The notes: generated by a model not told the origin, from the letters alone. 64,000 nt of DNA from JACKCD01 sp041390905 (GCA_041390905.1 JAWKPA010000015.1:372001-436000); one strand, 5' to 3'. Positions 49,023-57,714 are shown, counted from the stretch's first letter. Numbers and translations are program-made.

Positions 49023-49875
49023 AAAAAGTTTTTGGCTCCTTCTGTGTACTTTGTTTTTGTGGACAACGGCCGTTCAGGCGCAAGATGAAGCAACGGCCGT
49101 TAAATTTCTCAGTGTCGAACTGTGGCCTGATTATGATCAGCCGGCCGTGCTGGTGTTGCTTACCGGCACCCTGCCCGATGATGTTGTCCTGCCTGCCACC
49201 GTCGTTTTGCCGCTGCCAGCAGCGGCCCGGCTAAACGCCGTGGCGCGTATAGACAGCAGCGATGTGATGAACGACGATATTAACTATCAGCAGCGTGCCG
49301 ATAGCCTGACGTTGACAACGCCAGACTCGCGTTTTCGGGTAGAGTATTATGTGCCGTATACCATCGAGGGAAACGGCCGTTCCTATACCTTCCAATGGCA
49401 ATCGCCGCTGTTGGTGGCACAAACGGCCGTTACAGTGCAGCAGCCCGCCGCCGCCGACAGGATAACGATAGAACCAACGGCCGTTAACACCACTACCCAC
49501 AACGATAATTTGACATACCATGATCTGTCCAGCACCACCATTCCCCCAAACACGCCCTACGCCGTCCAAATCAACTATACCATGCCAACGCCACGTCTAA
49601 CCGTCGAGGCCGCCTCCTCTCCCGCTGCTGCCGCTGTTGAAACGACCACCCCTACCTTTCCCAACACCTACTTCCTTCTAGCCGGTGCCAGTGCCGTGTT
49701 TGTTATCCTTTACGTTGGCTATCATTACGGCCGGCGGCTACAAAACCAACCCAAGCGCAAACCTAAACCCAGTCGCCAGTCCAAAACCCGGCAAAAATTT
49801 TGCCACAACTGCGGCACCCCTGTTCAACCATCCGACGTTTTTTGCCACCAATGCGGTACGTCTCTCAAGAAATAA
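49015..49875 (+). CDS. Secreted/membrane protein with cytosolic C-terminal double zinc ribbon
   Basis: The 286-residue protein starts at ATG 49015 with a signal peptide (FWLLLCTLFLWTTAVQAQDE). A beta-rich external domain of about 190 residues follows, then one membrane segment (TYFLLAGASAVFVILYVGYH), a basic linker, and a two-knuckle zinc ribbon (FCHNCG...FCHQCG) on the other side. Five AACGGCCGTT copies fall inside it. It is coupled to the upstream zinc-ribbon gene and convergent with the cytochrome operon. I do not recognise the external domain. Confidence 0.7.
   Translation: MRKKSFWLLLCTLFLWTTAVQAQDEATAVKFLSVELWPDYDQPAVLVLLTGTLPDDVVLPATVVLPLPAAARLNAVARIDSSDVMNDDINYQQRADSLTLTTPDSRFRVEYYVPYTIEGNGRSYTFQWQSPLLVAQTAVTVQQPAAADRITIEPTAVNTTTHNDNLTYHDLSSTTIPPNTPYAVQINYTMPTPRLTVEAASSPAAAAVETTTPTFPNTYFLLAGASAVFVILYVGYHYGRRLQNQPKRKPKPSRQSKTRQKFCHNCGTPVQPSDVFCHQCGTSLKK
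49065..49485. repeat. Densest cluster of the AACGGCCGTT palindrome
   Basis: Five exact copies at 49065, 49092, 49372, 49422 and 49476 within 421 bp. About 58 exact copies were counted in the window, among them 1861, 3247, 9731, 12822, 15261, 18138, 20156, 37515, 38172 and 63347, plus about 20 one-base variants. Most are in coding DNA and are read in whatever frame they fall (ETAV, NGR or RPF). Confidence 0.9.
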
Positions 49876-49906
49876 AAAAGCCCGGCCAATATTGGCCGGG
49901 CTTTTT
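49875..49906. terminator. Bidirectional terminator
   Basis: AAAAAGCCCGGCCAAT/ATTGGCCGGGCTTTTT is a perfect 16-bp inverted repeat with A and T runs on the two sides. It serves both the + gene ending at 49875 and the - cytochrome operon ending at 49930. Confidence 0.92.
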
Positions 49907-49929
49907 CAATTTACTGAGAAGCAGCTTAA

Positions 49930-50778
49930 TTAATTACCAAGCAAAAAGGCTAACAAGTCAGCCATATCGGTTGGGTTGCTCCCAATCCGTGCTGCAAATG
50001 TGGCTGGCATTGCACTTGGGGTAGCGCATGGCCCCGTCGGGCAGTCAGGAGAAATGAATGCATTGGGGTCTAGAATAGAGTGGTAAACGTACCCAGCAGC
50101 ATCCAAACCATCAACCCGCGTGGCACCCACATTGGCAATATCACCCAACCACGGACCAACGGCATTTGAACCCTCAACAGCCGTATCACCATGACAGCCA
50201 GAACAACCATAGGTGACATACAGTTCCGCACCGTTAGCCGCATCACCAGCCGCCCCATCGTCCGAAGCAAGATAGTCAGCTACAGCTTCAGGCCATGAAT
50301 AGCGTACAGGTTCATTGGCACATAGCTCTTCGCTTTCCCAATTCAGTACAAAGTCCGCCACGTTCTGAATCTGGTCAGGCCGCATCGGCCCACCAAACTC
50401 TTCTGACCACACTGGCATAACCGTTCCAAAACGGCCGGCCGCAATTGTTGTCTTGACAAAATCTTCCTTTGTACCTGCCCAGTTCAGCGTATCCATCCGG
50501 TAGGTCGGATCACCACACAGCATATCATAATCATTAAGCGGCAAACCCTGGCAACCAACCTGTTCGCCAGCCGAGTTATAGCACTCCTTGGCATCACCAT
50601 CTATACCATGACAGGTTGCACAGTTATTCTCAAAAATGTGGGCACCCGCTTCAATCGAACGCCCTTTCGCGGCAACAGTATATTGCGCCAAACGAGCCGG
50701 TTCGCGTAATACGGCAAACCCCAGGATCATCATCGTTAGCATAAAAGCAACGGTTCCGATAACAATTTTTACTTGCAT
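49930..50778 (-). CDS. Membrane-anchored dihaem cytochrome c of the bc complex
   Basis: The 282-residue protein has an N-terminal membrane anchor (VIGTVAFMLTMMILGFAVL) and two haem c sites. One is NNCATCHGIDGDAKE (about residue 55) and the other YGCSGCHGDTAVEGS (about residue 190). It is the last gene of a Rieske-cytochrome b-cytochrome c operon and so probably takes electrons from the Rieske centre, replacing cytochrome c1/f as in the bcc complexes of Gram-positive bacteria. The gap to the cytochrome b gene is 33 bp. Confidence 0.88.
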   Translation of the reverse strand: MQVKIVIGTVAFMLTMMILGFAVLREPARLAQYTVAAKGRSIEAGAHIFENNCATCHGIDGDAKECYNSAGEQVGCQGLPLNDYDMLCGDPTYRMDTLNWAGTKEDFVKTTIAAGRFGTVMPVWSEEFGGPMRPDQIQNVADFVLNWESEELCANEPVRYSWPEAVADYLASDDGAAGDAANGAELYVTYGCSGCHGDTAVEGSNAVGPWLGDIANVGATRVDGLDAAGYVYHSILDPNAFISPDCPTGPCATPSAMPATFAARIGSNPTDMADLLAFLLGN

Positions 50779-50811
50779 GTTCTCTGTATCCTCTTCCTCA
50801 CTGCCAACTGC

Positions 50812-52512
50812 CTAACAGGACTTGTTTGCAAACCGACATTCAGTCTCATAATTCGAGTCTTCATGACGGTACTTCACCCATTCAGCATCAATGAGAAATT
50901 CTTCGGGGTTGGCCGGACTAAAAGCTTTATATTGCAGCGTTAATTTCTTCAGACCTGGCTGAACCTCTTCCACAATCAGCTTTGCCGTTGGATCCGGCAT
51001 TACGTCGTCCGAGAAATGGTTAGAGTATTTCCGCGTTTCAATTGGCGTACTCTCATCATAAGAGCACTCGTTCCAGGTCGTGTTGCCCGTTAGTGTACAA
51101 CTATGCCGATACATGGCCGCCTGGAACTCTTCCAGCGCATAGGTCAGATGTGGGTTACCATCTATAGGCTGCGCAGGTAGATAGGTGCCTTCTGGCATCA
51201 ACTCATAGGGTACACCCAGCATGGCACTTGTCCCTTCTTCAGGCAATAGCTCAATACTCACCTCGCGGTCAGGTGAACTGTTGACCCGGAACTCCGGCGA
51301 ACCCATCCAGTTAGATACCAGCATGAAAGTGAAGAACAGCGACGCAACTGTCAAAGCAATGCGGCGGTCAGCATAGCGACGGCTCTTGCTCACTTCAAAA
51401 TAGGGCATCACAATAAAGGCAACCAAAAGCAGCGGAATAAACCCAATAACCAGTGTCTTGTCCGCCAGCTTTAGCCACCCTTGTGACCACGAAAGATACC
51501 ACGGAGCCACAACGTGCAGCGGTGTCACAACCGGGTCAGCGTGGGTTTCCAAGGGTGCATCCCACAGCCAAAGCGAACCGGCAACCAAGAATAACGTTGT
51601 GAGCGCACTCCACATCAGCTCGTTTGTGGCAATATCAGGCGTAAAGTAGGTGCGTTCATTACGTGGCACACGCTTCGCCGTATCTTCGCCAATTTCTTCA
51701 CGTCCCGGTGGAAGTGAGATGCCATACAGAACTACTTTGTAATAGTGAACAAAGAAGAAAATCCCGGTTAGCAGCGGCAGCAGCAGTACGTGGAGCAAAT
51801 ACCAGCGCAGCAAACCACCAGCACCCAATGCCGGCCCACCTTGAGCAATGAGCAACACGTTGCCATTAAACACGTCAGGGTCAATACCGGGAGGTGTGGG
51901 TGCAGCTTCAGCACCGCTAAGGAACACTGTCAGTGCCCAGTAAGATAGCTGATCCCAGGGCAGTAAGTAACCGCTAAAGCTGAGCAGGGCTGTAAATAAC
52001 AATAAAATGACGCCCGTGGCCCAAGTAAATTGGCGTGGCTTTTTGTAGCTGCCCGTTATATACGTTCGCAACATGTGAAGAGCCACCACTAGCACCATTA
52101 CTTCAGCACCTAAACGGTGCATGTTGCGCATAAGCTGCCCCAACGGTACGTTGCCAAGGATGTTCCACATATTGGAATAGGCAACCAGTGGGCTGGGGGT
52201 ATAGAAAACCATCAAAATGATGCCAGTAATGGTTTCCCATACAAACATGAAGGTTGAGAGCCACCCCAAACGGAAGGTGGGATAAATGTGGGTTACTTCA
52301 GTATGATAAAAGCTGGGGCGAATGTGAAACCAGAAACTGTCGGCATGGGGACGCAACCGGGGGTTAGGACGACGTGGCTCGTCACCACGTAAGGCCGACC
52401 GGATGTCGTTAATGTTCATCCCCACGGTGAGACGTTCAACAGTCTCATCAAGTTTGGTGATGACAGTTTGTTTAATGCCCATTTCTTGAATTTGCTCAAA
52501 AATAGTAGCCAT
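50812..52512 (-). CDS. Cytochrome b of the bc complex with a long C-terminal extension
   Basis: The 566-residue protein combines the cytochrome b6-like four-helix part (haem-binding His in RNMHRLGAEVMVLVVALHML and RWYLLHVLLLPLLTGIFFFV) with the subunit IV-like three helices, including WYLSWSQGWLKLADKTLVIG. It carries quinol oxidation and transmembrane electron transfer. After the last membrane segment (about residue 405) there is a hydrophilic tail of about 150 residues with several Cys (HSCTLTGNTTWNECSYDEST; ETECRFANKSC) not found in standard cytochrome b. It follows the Rieske gene by 49 bp. Confidence 0.9.
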   Translation of the reverse strand: MATIFEQIQEMGIKQTVITKLDETVERLTVGMNINDIRSALRGDEPRRPNPRLRPHADSFWFHIRPSFYHTEVTHIYPTFRLGWLSTFMFVWETITGIILMVFYTPSPLVAYSNMWNILGNVPLGQLMRNMHRLGAEVMVLVVALHMLRTYITGSYKKPRQFTWATGVILLLFTALLSFSGYLLPWDQLSYWALTVFLSGAEAAPTPPGIDPDVFNGNVLLIAQGGPALGAGGLLRWYLLHVLLLPLLTGIFFFVHYYKVVLYGISLPPGREEIGEDTAKRVPRNERTYFTPDIATNELMWSALTTLFLVAGSLWLWDAPLETHADPVVTPLHVVAPWYLSWSQGWLKLADKTLVIGFIPLLLVAFIVMPYFEVSKSRRYADRRIALTVASLFFTFMLVSNWMGSPEFRVNSSPDREVSIELLPEEGTSAMLGVPYELMPEGTYLPAQPIDGNPHLTYALEEFQAAMYRHSCTLTGNTTWNECSYDESTPIETRKYSNHFSDDVMPDPTAKLIVEEVQPGLKKLTLQYKAFSPANPEEFLIDAEWVKYRHEDSNYETECRFANKSC

Positions 52513-52561
52513 TCTTCTACTCCTTAATCCTTAGCTCGAACGGTAAATGCTCGGTGCAAGC

Positions 52562-53206
52562 TTATGGGCAATTGCCGAAGAAGCTGCATAGCAACTCCTG
52601 GCTGGGGCCTTTTTTGCGAAAACCTGTGTCAACCCGAATACCGGTAGTCCCTGCGGGTAAGGTTAATGGGGCGACAAAATCATCTATGATTTCGGCTTCA
52701 GCCAAAACAGTGCCAGCGTCGTCCACTGCGGCCACCCGGAAGCGGTCTAATGTGCGGGGGGCGGGGGATTCAACACGCCGCCCGTCCAGCCGATATTTAG
52801 ACCCGTGACATGGACACTCAAAACGATTGTTGGTTGGTGTCCATGAATAAATGCACCCAAGGTGCGTGCATACCTTGTAAATGGCAACAACACCCTGGAT
52901 GGGATTTGGTTCATCATTGGCCTGGTACATCAACTCATTGGGCTGGGTTGTGTCGAGGTTTGAAAGCCAAAAACGGCCGTCTGGGAAATTAGCCGGTTCA
53001 CTGTTCACCGGTGGCAAATCGTCAATTGAGACTGTAAACGTACCACCAAACTCACCCTCACGAAAACGCGGTATGAGGAACCACACCAAAAGGCCGGCGC
53101 TCTGAGCGGCAAACAAAGCCATAGACGCGCCCCAAATATAGTAAAGGAACTCGCGCCGGCTCATGCCGCTTCCGACCGTACTTGCATCTGCTGCTTGACT
53201 TGCCAT
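52562..53206 (-). CDS. Rieske iron-sulfur protein of the bc complex
   Basis: The 214-residue protein has an N-terminal anchor with a Tat-like SRREFLYYIWGASMALF sequence and a Rieske domain. The 2Fe-2S ligands are in CTHLGCIYSW and CPCHGSKYRLDG, and a disulfide pair is included as usual. It accepts electrons from quinol and passes them to the cytochrome c encoded two genes on. It is the first gene of the operon, preceded by a good promoter and a perfect dyad (53258-53280). Confidence 0.93.
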   Translation of the reverse strand: MASQAADASTVGSGMSRREFLYYIWGASMALFAAQSAGLLVWFLIPRFREGEFGGTFTVSIDDLPPVNSEPANFPDGRFWLSNLDTTQPNELMYQANDEPNPIQGVVAIYKVCTHLGCIYSWTPTNNRFECPCHGSKYRLDGRRVESPAPRTLDRFRVAAVDDAGTVLAEAEIIDDFVAPLTLPAGTTGIRVDTGFRKKGPSQELLCSFFGNCP

Positions 53207-53257
53207 TTGGGCTCTTCTCCTGCTTCAAAAAAATGCAAATTGCTTAACAATAGAAAC

Positions 53258-53280
53258 ACAACTTAGTTGGTCTAAGTTGT
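53258..53280. promoter_or_regulatory. Dyad ACAACTTAG/CTAAGTTGT in the leader of the bc operon
   Basis: A perfect 9-bp inverted repeat with a TTGGT centre, just downstream of the predicted transcript start (about 53292, minus strand). It is a candidate operator or leader hairpin. Confidence 0.5.
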
Positions 53281-53298
53281 ACTTTTTATCACAAACGC

Positions 53299-53326
53299 AT
53301 TATATCAAAAACAAATGGGATATCAA
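53299..53326 (-). promoter_or_regulatory. Promoter of the Rieske-cytochrome b-c operon
   Basis: On the minus strand: -35 TTGATA (53326-53321), 16-bp spacer, -10 TATAAT (53304-53299). It lies between the tRNA and the Rieske gene, pointing at the latter. Confidence 0.7.
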
Positions 53327-53337
53327 GAAAGTTGACA

Positions 53338-53411
53338 TGGGCGCTGAGGGACTCGAACCCCCGACCCCTTCGGTGTAAACGAAGTGCTCTAACCAACTGA
53401 GCTAAGCGCCC
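53338..53411 (-). tRNA. tRNA-Val (anticodon TAC)
   Basis: A complete cloverleaf. The acceptor is GGGCGCT paired with AGCGCCC plus discriminator A. The D-arm is TAGCTCAGTTGGTTAGAGCA, the anticodon stem CTTCG/CGAAG with loop TTTACAC (anticodon TAC, read as GTA/GTG Val codons), and the T-arm GGGGGTTCGAGTCCCTC. No CCA is encoded. It sits between dcd and the bc operon on the same strand. Confidence 0.95.
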
Positions 53412-53482
53412 GAGGGATGATGGAATTATAGCCATCATCCAAAAATATGCCAACGAAATCGGCATCTTTTTGTTTCTGATTG

Positions 53483-54037
53483 TTAAATGCGTGGCAAAAC
53501 GATACTCTGCTGGTTCTGATACTTTCCTTTGCGATCTGCGTAAGAAATTTCACAAACCTCATCTGATTGGAAAAACAACACTTGGGCAATGCCTTCGTTG
53601 GCATACACCCGTGCTGGCAATGGTGTTGTATTACTAATTTCCAACGTCACAAATCCCGCCCATTCAGGTTCAAAAGGCGTTACATTCACGATTAATCCGC
53701 AACGTGCATAGGTCGATTTTCCGACACAAACTGTGAGGACATCGCGGGGGATGCGGAAGTATTCGACGGTTTGGGCAAGGACAAAGGAGTTGGGTGGGAT
53801 GATGCAAACGTCGCCTTTGTAGTCAATGAAGGATTGGGGGTTGAAGTTTTTGGGATCTACGATGGCGGAATGGACGTTGGTAAAGATTTTGAATTCGTCG
53901 CTGACGCGAATATCGTAGCCGTAGGAGGAAAGGCCGTAGGAAATAAGGCCTTCACGTACTTGCCCATCTACAAATGGCTCGATCATGCCGTGTTCTTGTG
54001 CCATACGGCGAATCCAGGAATCTGCTTTTATGCTCAT
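53483..54037 (-). CDS. dcd: dCTP deaminase
   Basis: The 184-residue protein converts dCTP to dUTP, the main route to dTMP in many bacteria. Visible features are PFVDGQVREGLISYGLSSYG with YDIRVS at the N-terminus, the active-site region GKSTYARCGLIVNVTPFEPE and the Glu in WAGFVTLEISNTTPLPARVY, and the terminal RKGKYQNQQ. Whether it is bifunctional (DCD-DUT) is not decided by what I can see. The length is slightly below the E. coli enzyme. Start ATG 54037. Confidence 0.93.
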   Translation of the reverse strand: MSIKADSWIRRMAQEHGMIEPFVDGQVREGLISYGLSSYGYDIRVSDEFKIFTNVHSAIVDPKNFNPQSFIDYKGDVCIIPPNSFVLAQTVEYFRIPRDVLTVCVGKSTYARCGLIVNVTPFEPEWAGFVTLEISNTTPLPARVYANEGIAQVLFFQSDEVCEISYADRKGKYQNQQSIVLPRI

Positions 54038-54095
54038 CGGCTTTCTTGATATTTTTTACTAATGACGGGCGTATGCAATATACCCCGACTTAACA

Positions 54096-55757
54096 TTACA
54101 TAACTTCGGGGGCGCTCATGCCCATGAGGTCGAGGACGTGGGCGAAAAGCTGTTTGGCGGCGCGGTAGAAGCGCAGGCGAGCCAGACGCAGCGGTTCGGG
54201 TACGTCGGAGTGGAGAACGCGGCAGGTTTCGTAGGTTTTGTGAAAAACGGCCGCTAACTCATAAGAATAAAAGGTGATATGATGCGGCTCGAACGTCGTC
54301 ACCATCAGCTCGATTAGCTCGGATAGTTCCAGTGCCTTGCGAATAAAAGCCAATTCATTTTCGTGAGTAAGGAGAGATAAATCGGCCGTTGCGTCGGCGT
54401 TCGGGTCCAGCCCCTCTTCCTCCCATTTACGGAAAATGCCTGCACAGCGCACATGGGCATTTTGGATATAGTAAACGGGGTTTTTATCCGATTTTTCCAG
54501 TGCCAGATTCAAATCAAAATCAATGGGGCTGTTGCCAGAGCGAGAAATCATGAAATAGCGGATAGGATCTGCCCCAACCTCATCTAGCACGTCATCAAGG
54601 GCGACAAAGGTTCCTGCCCGGGTACTCATTTTCACCTCTTCGCCATCGCGGATGATGGTGATGATTTGATGCAGGATAGTGCGGACAAATTCGGTGGGGT
54701 AGCCAAGTGCGCGAACCCCCATTAGCACCTGTGGGGCGGTGGCGTGATGGTCGGGGCCAAAAATATCTACCACCAGATCAAAGCCGCGCTGGGCCTTGTC
54801 CCAATGGTAGGCGATGTCGGGCATCCGGTAGGTAGGTTCACCGGTGGATTTGACGAGGACGCGGTCTTTGTCGTCGCCAAATTCGGTGGTTTTGAACCAG
54901 TGGGCACCGTCTTTGGCATAGACATACCCTTTTTCCTGCAACGCTTCGAGAGCTTCCCACACTTTGCCGGTTTCGTAGAGACTCTGCTCGCGGTAGTAGA
55001 CATCAAAGATGATGTTGATGCGGCGCAGCGTTTCTTTTTGCGTTTGGGCAATGCGTTCTTTGGCATAGTCGCCGAAGAATTCGGCGGGCTGCTCTTGCAG
55101 GGTATCGCCATGCTGCGCCAGGAGGTCGCGGGCAATGTCAATGATGTAGTCGCCTTTGTAGTGGTCTTTTTCCAGGGCAATGTCTTGCCCCAAAAGCTGG
55201 AGATAGCGGATCTTGGTTGATTCACCGAGCATGGTGATCTGACGGCCGGCGTCGTTATAGTAATATTCGAGAACGGTTTCGTAGCCAGCCAGCCGCATGG
55301 CGCGGGCAATGGTGTCGCCCATCACGCCGCCGCGTGTGCGGCCAATGTGGATGGGGCCAGTGGGGTTGGCACTCACGCATTCAATTTGGGCTTTTTTGCC
55401 GTCACCCAGGTGAATACGGCCGTAATTTGTCCCGTCGGCAATGATGGTATTGACGTGCTGCTGTAGCCAATGTTCTGCCACACGGAAGTTGATAAAGCCG
55501 GGGGGGGCGACTTCAACCGTACCCAAATAGTCGAGGGTGGGCATGTGGGTTGCAATAGCCTGGGCAATTTTAAGCGGTGCCATGCGTGCCAAACGAGCTA
55601 AACCGAGAGCGACAGGAGATGCGTAATCACCGTGACTTGCTTCACGGGGGCGCTCGATTTTTAGCTCCGGGATGTCGAACGATGGAATGTCGCCTGCTTT
55701 CTGGGCGTTTTGGATGGCCTGGAAAACGGCCGTTTCTAATTCATGATGAAGTTGCAT
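54096..55757 (-). CDS. argS: Arginyl-tRNA synthetase
   Basis: The 553-residue class I synthetase has the HIGH-type motif in NPTGPIHIGRTRGGVMGDTI, the KMSKS counterpart KMSTRAGTFV, the N-terminal Add-1 domain and the C-terminal DALR anticodon domain (FHKTYETCRVLHSDVPEPLR). It charges tRNA-Arg. The ATG at 55757 gives the normal start MQLHHELETAVF; a longer frame to 55802 lacks support. The glycosyltransferase gene upstream ends 47 bp away. Confidence 0.95.
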   Translation of the reverse strand: MQLHHELETAVFQAIQNAQKAGDIPSFDIPELKIERPREASHGDYASPVALGLARLARMAPLKIAQAIATHMPTLDYLGTVEVAPPGFINFRVAEHWLQQHVNTIIADGTNYGRIHLGDGKKAQIECVSANPTGPIHIGRTRGGVMGDTIARAMRLAGYETVLEYYYNDAGRQITMLGESTKIRYLQLLGQDIALEKDHYKGDYIIDIARDLLAQHGDTLQEQPAEFFGDYAKERIAQTQKETLRRINIIFDVYYREQSLYETGKVWEALEALQEKGYVYAKDGAHWFKTTEFGDDKDRVLVKSTGEPTYRMPDIAYHWDKAQRGFDLVVDIFGPDHHATAPQVLMGVRALGYPTEFVRTILHQIITIIRDGEEVKMSTRAGTFVALDDVLDEVGADPIRYFMISRSGNSPIDFDLNLALEKSDKNPVYYIQNAHVRCAGIFRKWEEEGLDPNADATADLSLLTHENELAFIRKALELSELIELMVTTFEPHHITFYSYELAAVFHKTYETCRVLHSDVPEPLRLARLRFYRAAKQLFAHVLDLMGMSAPEVM

Positions 55758-55803
55758 ACAAACGATCCCTAACATAGGAAAATTCGGGCGGCATTGTAAC
55801 ACC

Positions 55804-56946
55804 TTACGCCGCAGACGTAAAGCAACGCTCGTAAATCAACGCCGTTTCCGTGGCCGTTTTTTCCCACGAGAATTTCGCTGCTTGAACAGGCCCTTTTTGC
55901 CGCAATTCTGCAGCCAGATTTTCCTGAATCACCGTGGCAATCATTGCCCCGGCCATTTCCCGTACCCCGTCGGGGTCAATGGCAAAGCCCGCATCTCCCA
56001 CCACCTCTGGCAGCGAGCTGCTGTCGCTGGCAACAACGGGGGTACCACAGGCCATTGCCTCCAGCGGCGGCAAGCCAAACCCTTCGTAGCGGCTGGGAAA
56101 GACAAAGGTTTCGGCATTGCGGTAAAGCGCGGGCTTGTCATCTTCATCCACGTACCCCAGCCAGCGCACCACATCATGCAGATTTGACCGCCGAATATAG
56201 TCGTCATAATCGGGGAAGGTGGGAGAGGGGCCGGCCGGTTTTTTGCCAGCCAGCACCAGCGGATAATCCTCCCCCAACGCTTGCGCCACGTAGGTGTAGG
56301 CATGAATGAGGTTGATGACGTTTTTGTGCAGCTCATAGCCGCCCAGATACAAGATATAAAAGTCGGGCAGGTCATATTTACGCAGGACGGCCATTTCCAG
56401 CAGGTCGTTGCCTTTGGGGGTAAACTGGGGGCCGACGCCGAGATAAACGGCCGTTATCCCCTCCTCTGCAATTCCCAAATGATCCACAATATCCAGCTTG
56501 CTCGAAAACGAATCCGTAATAATGTGGCTTGCCCCCCGCGCACTGGCACTCACCAAAGCATTGTACAGCCGTTGCTTAAAGCCCCGCCGATACTCCGGCA
56601 CCAGCAGCGTTGTCAAATCATGCACCGTTACCACCAGCGGCACAGGCGAGCGCAGTGGGCTGCCCCAATACGGCACGTGCGCCAAATCCGCCCCCACTTC
56701 TTTGCAAGCGCGGGGAAATTGAAGCTGCTCAAACAGCACCTTGCCCACATGCCCCGGCCGTACCTCTACCTGCTTTAGGCGCACGCTGGGGGGAATGTCG
56801 TCGGGCAAAACGGCCGTTTTCGGCAGCACCAACGTCACATCTACGTCACTCACCAGCCGGTTTAAATGATAAACAAGCTGTCGTGTATATTGGCCGCTGC
56901 CGGTAAACGGCCGTTGCCAAAAAAAACCATTAATCGCCACATGCAT
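55804..56946 (-). CDS. GT4-type glycosyltransferase
   Basis: The 380-residue protein is a GT-B enzyme of family 4: MHVAINGFFWQRPFTGSGQY at the start, LSRYEGFGLPPLEAMACGTPVV-type donor site (seen as FPSRYEGFGLPPLEAMACGT), and SSSLPEVVGDAGFAIDPDG. It would transfer a hexose-type sugar from a nucleotide donor to a cytosolic-face acceptor; the acceptor is unknown. The ATG at 56946 is preferred to one two codons earlier. It is divergent from rex. Confidence 0.88.
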   Translation of the reverse strand: MHVAINGFFWQRPFTGSGQYTRQLVYHLNRLVSDVDVTLVLPKTAVLPDDIPPSVRLKQVEVRPGHVGKVLFEQLQFPRACKEVGADLAHVPYWGSPLRSPVPLVVTVHDLTTLLVPEYRRGFKQRLYNALVSASARGASHIITDSFSSKLDIVDHLGIAEEGITAVYLGVGPQFTPKGNDLLEMAVLRKYDLPDFYILYLGGYELHKNVINLIHAYTYVAQALGEDYPLVLAGKKPAGPSPTFPDYDDYIRRSNLHDVVRWLGYVDEDDKPALYRNAETFVFPSRYEGFGLPPLEAMACGTPVVASDSSSLPEVVGDAGFAIDPDGVREMAGAMIATVIQENLAAELRQKGPVQAAKFSWEKTATETALIYERCFTSAA

Positions 56947-56981
56947 AAACACGCCTCAAACCCGCCACAAACACCCTCAGT

Positions 56982-57026
56982 TTGCGGCAACCATACAATC
57001 TGCTATCATTGTGAAATCTTACACGA
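56982..57026 (+). promoter_or_regulatory. rex promoter with a Rex-box-like operator
   Basis: -35 TTGCGG (56982-56987), 16-bp spacer, -10 TATCAT (57004-57009). TTGTGAAATCTTACACGA (57009-57026) resembles the Rex operator TTGTGAA...TTCACAA and would cover the start point, fitting autoregulation. Confidence 0.55.
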
Positions 57027-57060
57027 AAGGTGCAGAGAGCGCGAAAATAAGGACAAAGCC

Positions 57061-57678
57061 GTGGCTACTGACATTCCAGACATCGTGATTGGGCGTTTAC
57101 CCATCTATTTAAGAGAGCTAACGCGCCTCGCTGAAGAAGGCGAACAAACAACAACCTCTTCCCACGAGCTAGGCCAACGTTTAGGCATTAGCTCCGCCCA
57201 AATTCGCAAAGATCTCTCGCACTTTGGCGAATTTGGTAAGCAAGGCACTGGCTACCACATTGGCTACCTTGTTGAACAACTTTCCGATATTCTCCGTCTT
57301 TCCTCTGAATGGGATGTGGCCGTTGTGGGGGCTGGTTTTCTCGGTCACGCTCTCGCTAACTTCAACGGCTTTCTGGATCGTGGTTTTCGTATTGCCTGTA
57401 TCTTTGACAATGACCCCAGAAAAGTAGGCGAAACAATGGGCGGACTCATTGTTCTGCCGGACAGCGACCTTGAGAAAGTCATCAAACGCAAACAAATAAA
57501 AGTCGCCATCCTTGCCATTCCCCCACACGTTGCCCAGCAAATGACAGACCGCCTCGTTAAAGCTGGTGTCAAAGCACTGCTTAGCTATGCGCCCATTCAC
57601 CTCACCGTACCTGAAGGGGTGCAAGTCAGCTACAGCGACCCCGTCATCCAGCTTCAGCGCATGACCTACTACCTATAG
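57061..57678 (+). CDS. rex: Redox-sensing transcriptional repressor Rex
   Basis: The 205-residue protein has an N-terminal winged helix (ELGQRLGISSAQIRKDLSHF, GEFGKQGTGYHIGYL) and a Rossmann domain (VVGAGFLGHALANF; IFDNDPRKVGETMGG) that senses the NADH/NAD+ ratio. Rex represses respiratory and fermentation genes until NADH rises. The GTG at 57061 (AAGGACAAAGCC upstream) gives the normal length; the frame extends further upstream only as non-homologous sequence. A Rex-box-like site overlaps its own promoter. Confidence 0.94.
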   Translation: MATDIPDIVIGRLPIYLRELTRLAEEGEQTTTSSHELGQRLGISSAQIRKDLSHFGEFGKQGTGYHIGYLVEQLSDILRLSSEWDVAVVGAGFLGHALANFNGFLDRGFRIACIFDNDPRKVGETMGGLIVLPDSDLEKVIKRKQIKVAILAIPPHVAQQMTDRLVKAGVKALLSYAPIHLTVPEGVQVSYSDPVIQLQRMTYYL

Positions 57679-57685
57679 AAACAAA

Positions 57686-57714
57686 AAGCCCTGATATGTG
57701 GCATACCAGGGCTT
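57686..57714. terminator. Hairpin terminator between convergent rex and mreB
   Basis: AAGCCCTG, 13 nt, CAGGGCTT with an inner ATG/CAT pairing; preceded by an A run (helpful for the minus direction) 5-8 bp after the rex stop. Confidence 0.7.

Noticed and set aside
53334..53339. TTGACA beside the tRNA-Val 3' end as a plus-strand promoter
   Set aside because: No -10 box at a suitable distance (it would fall inside the tRNA gene) and no plus-strand gene follows.
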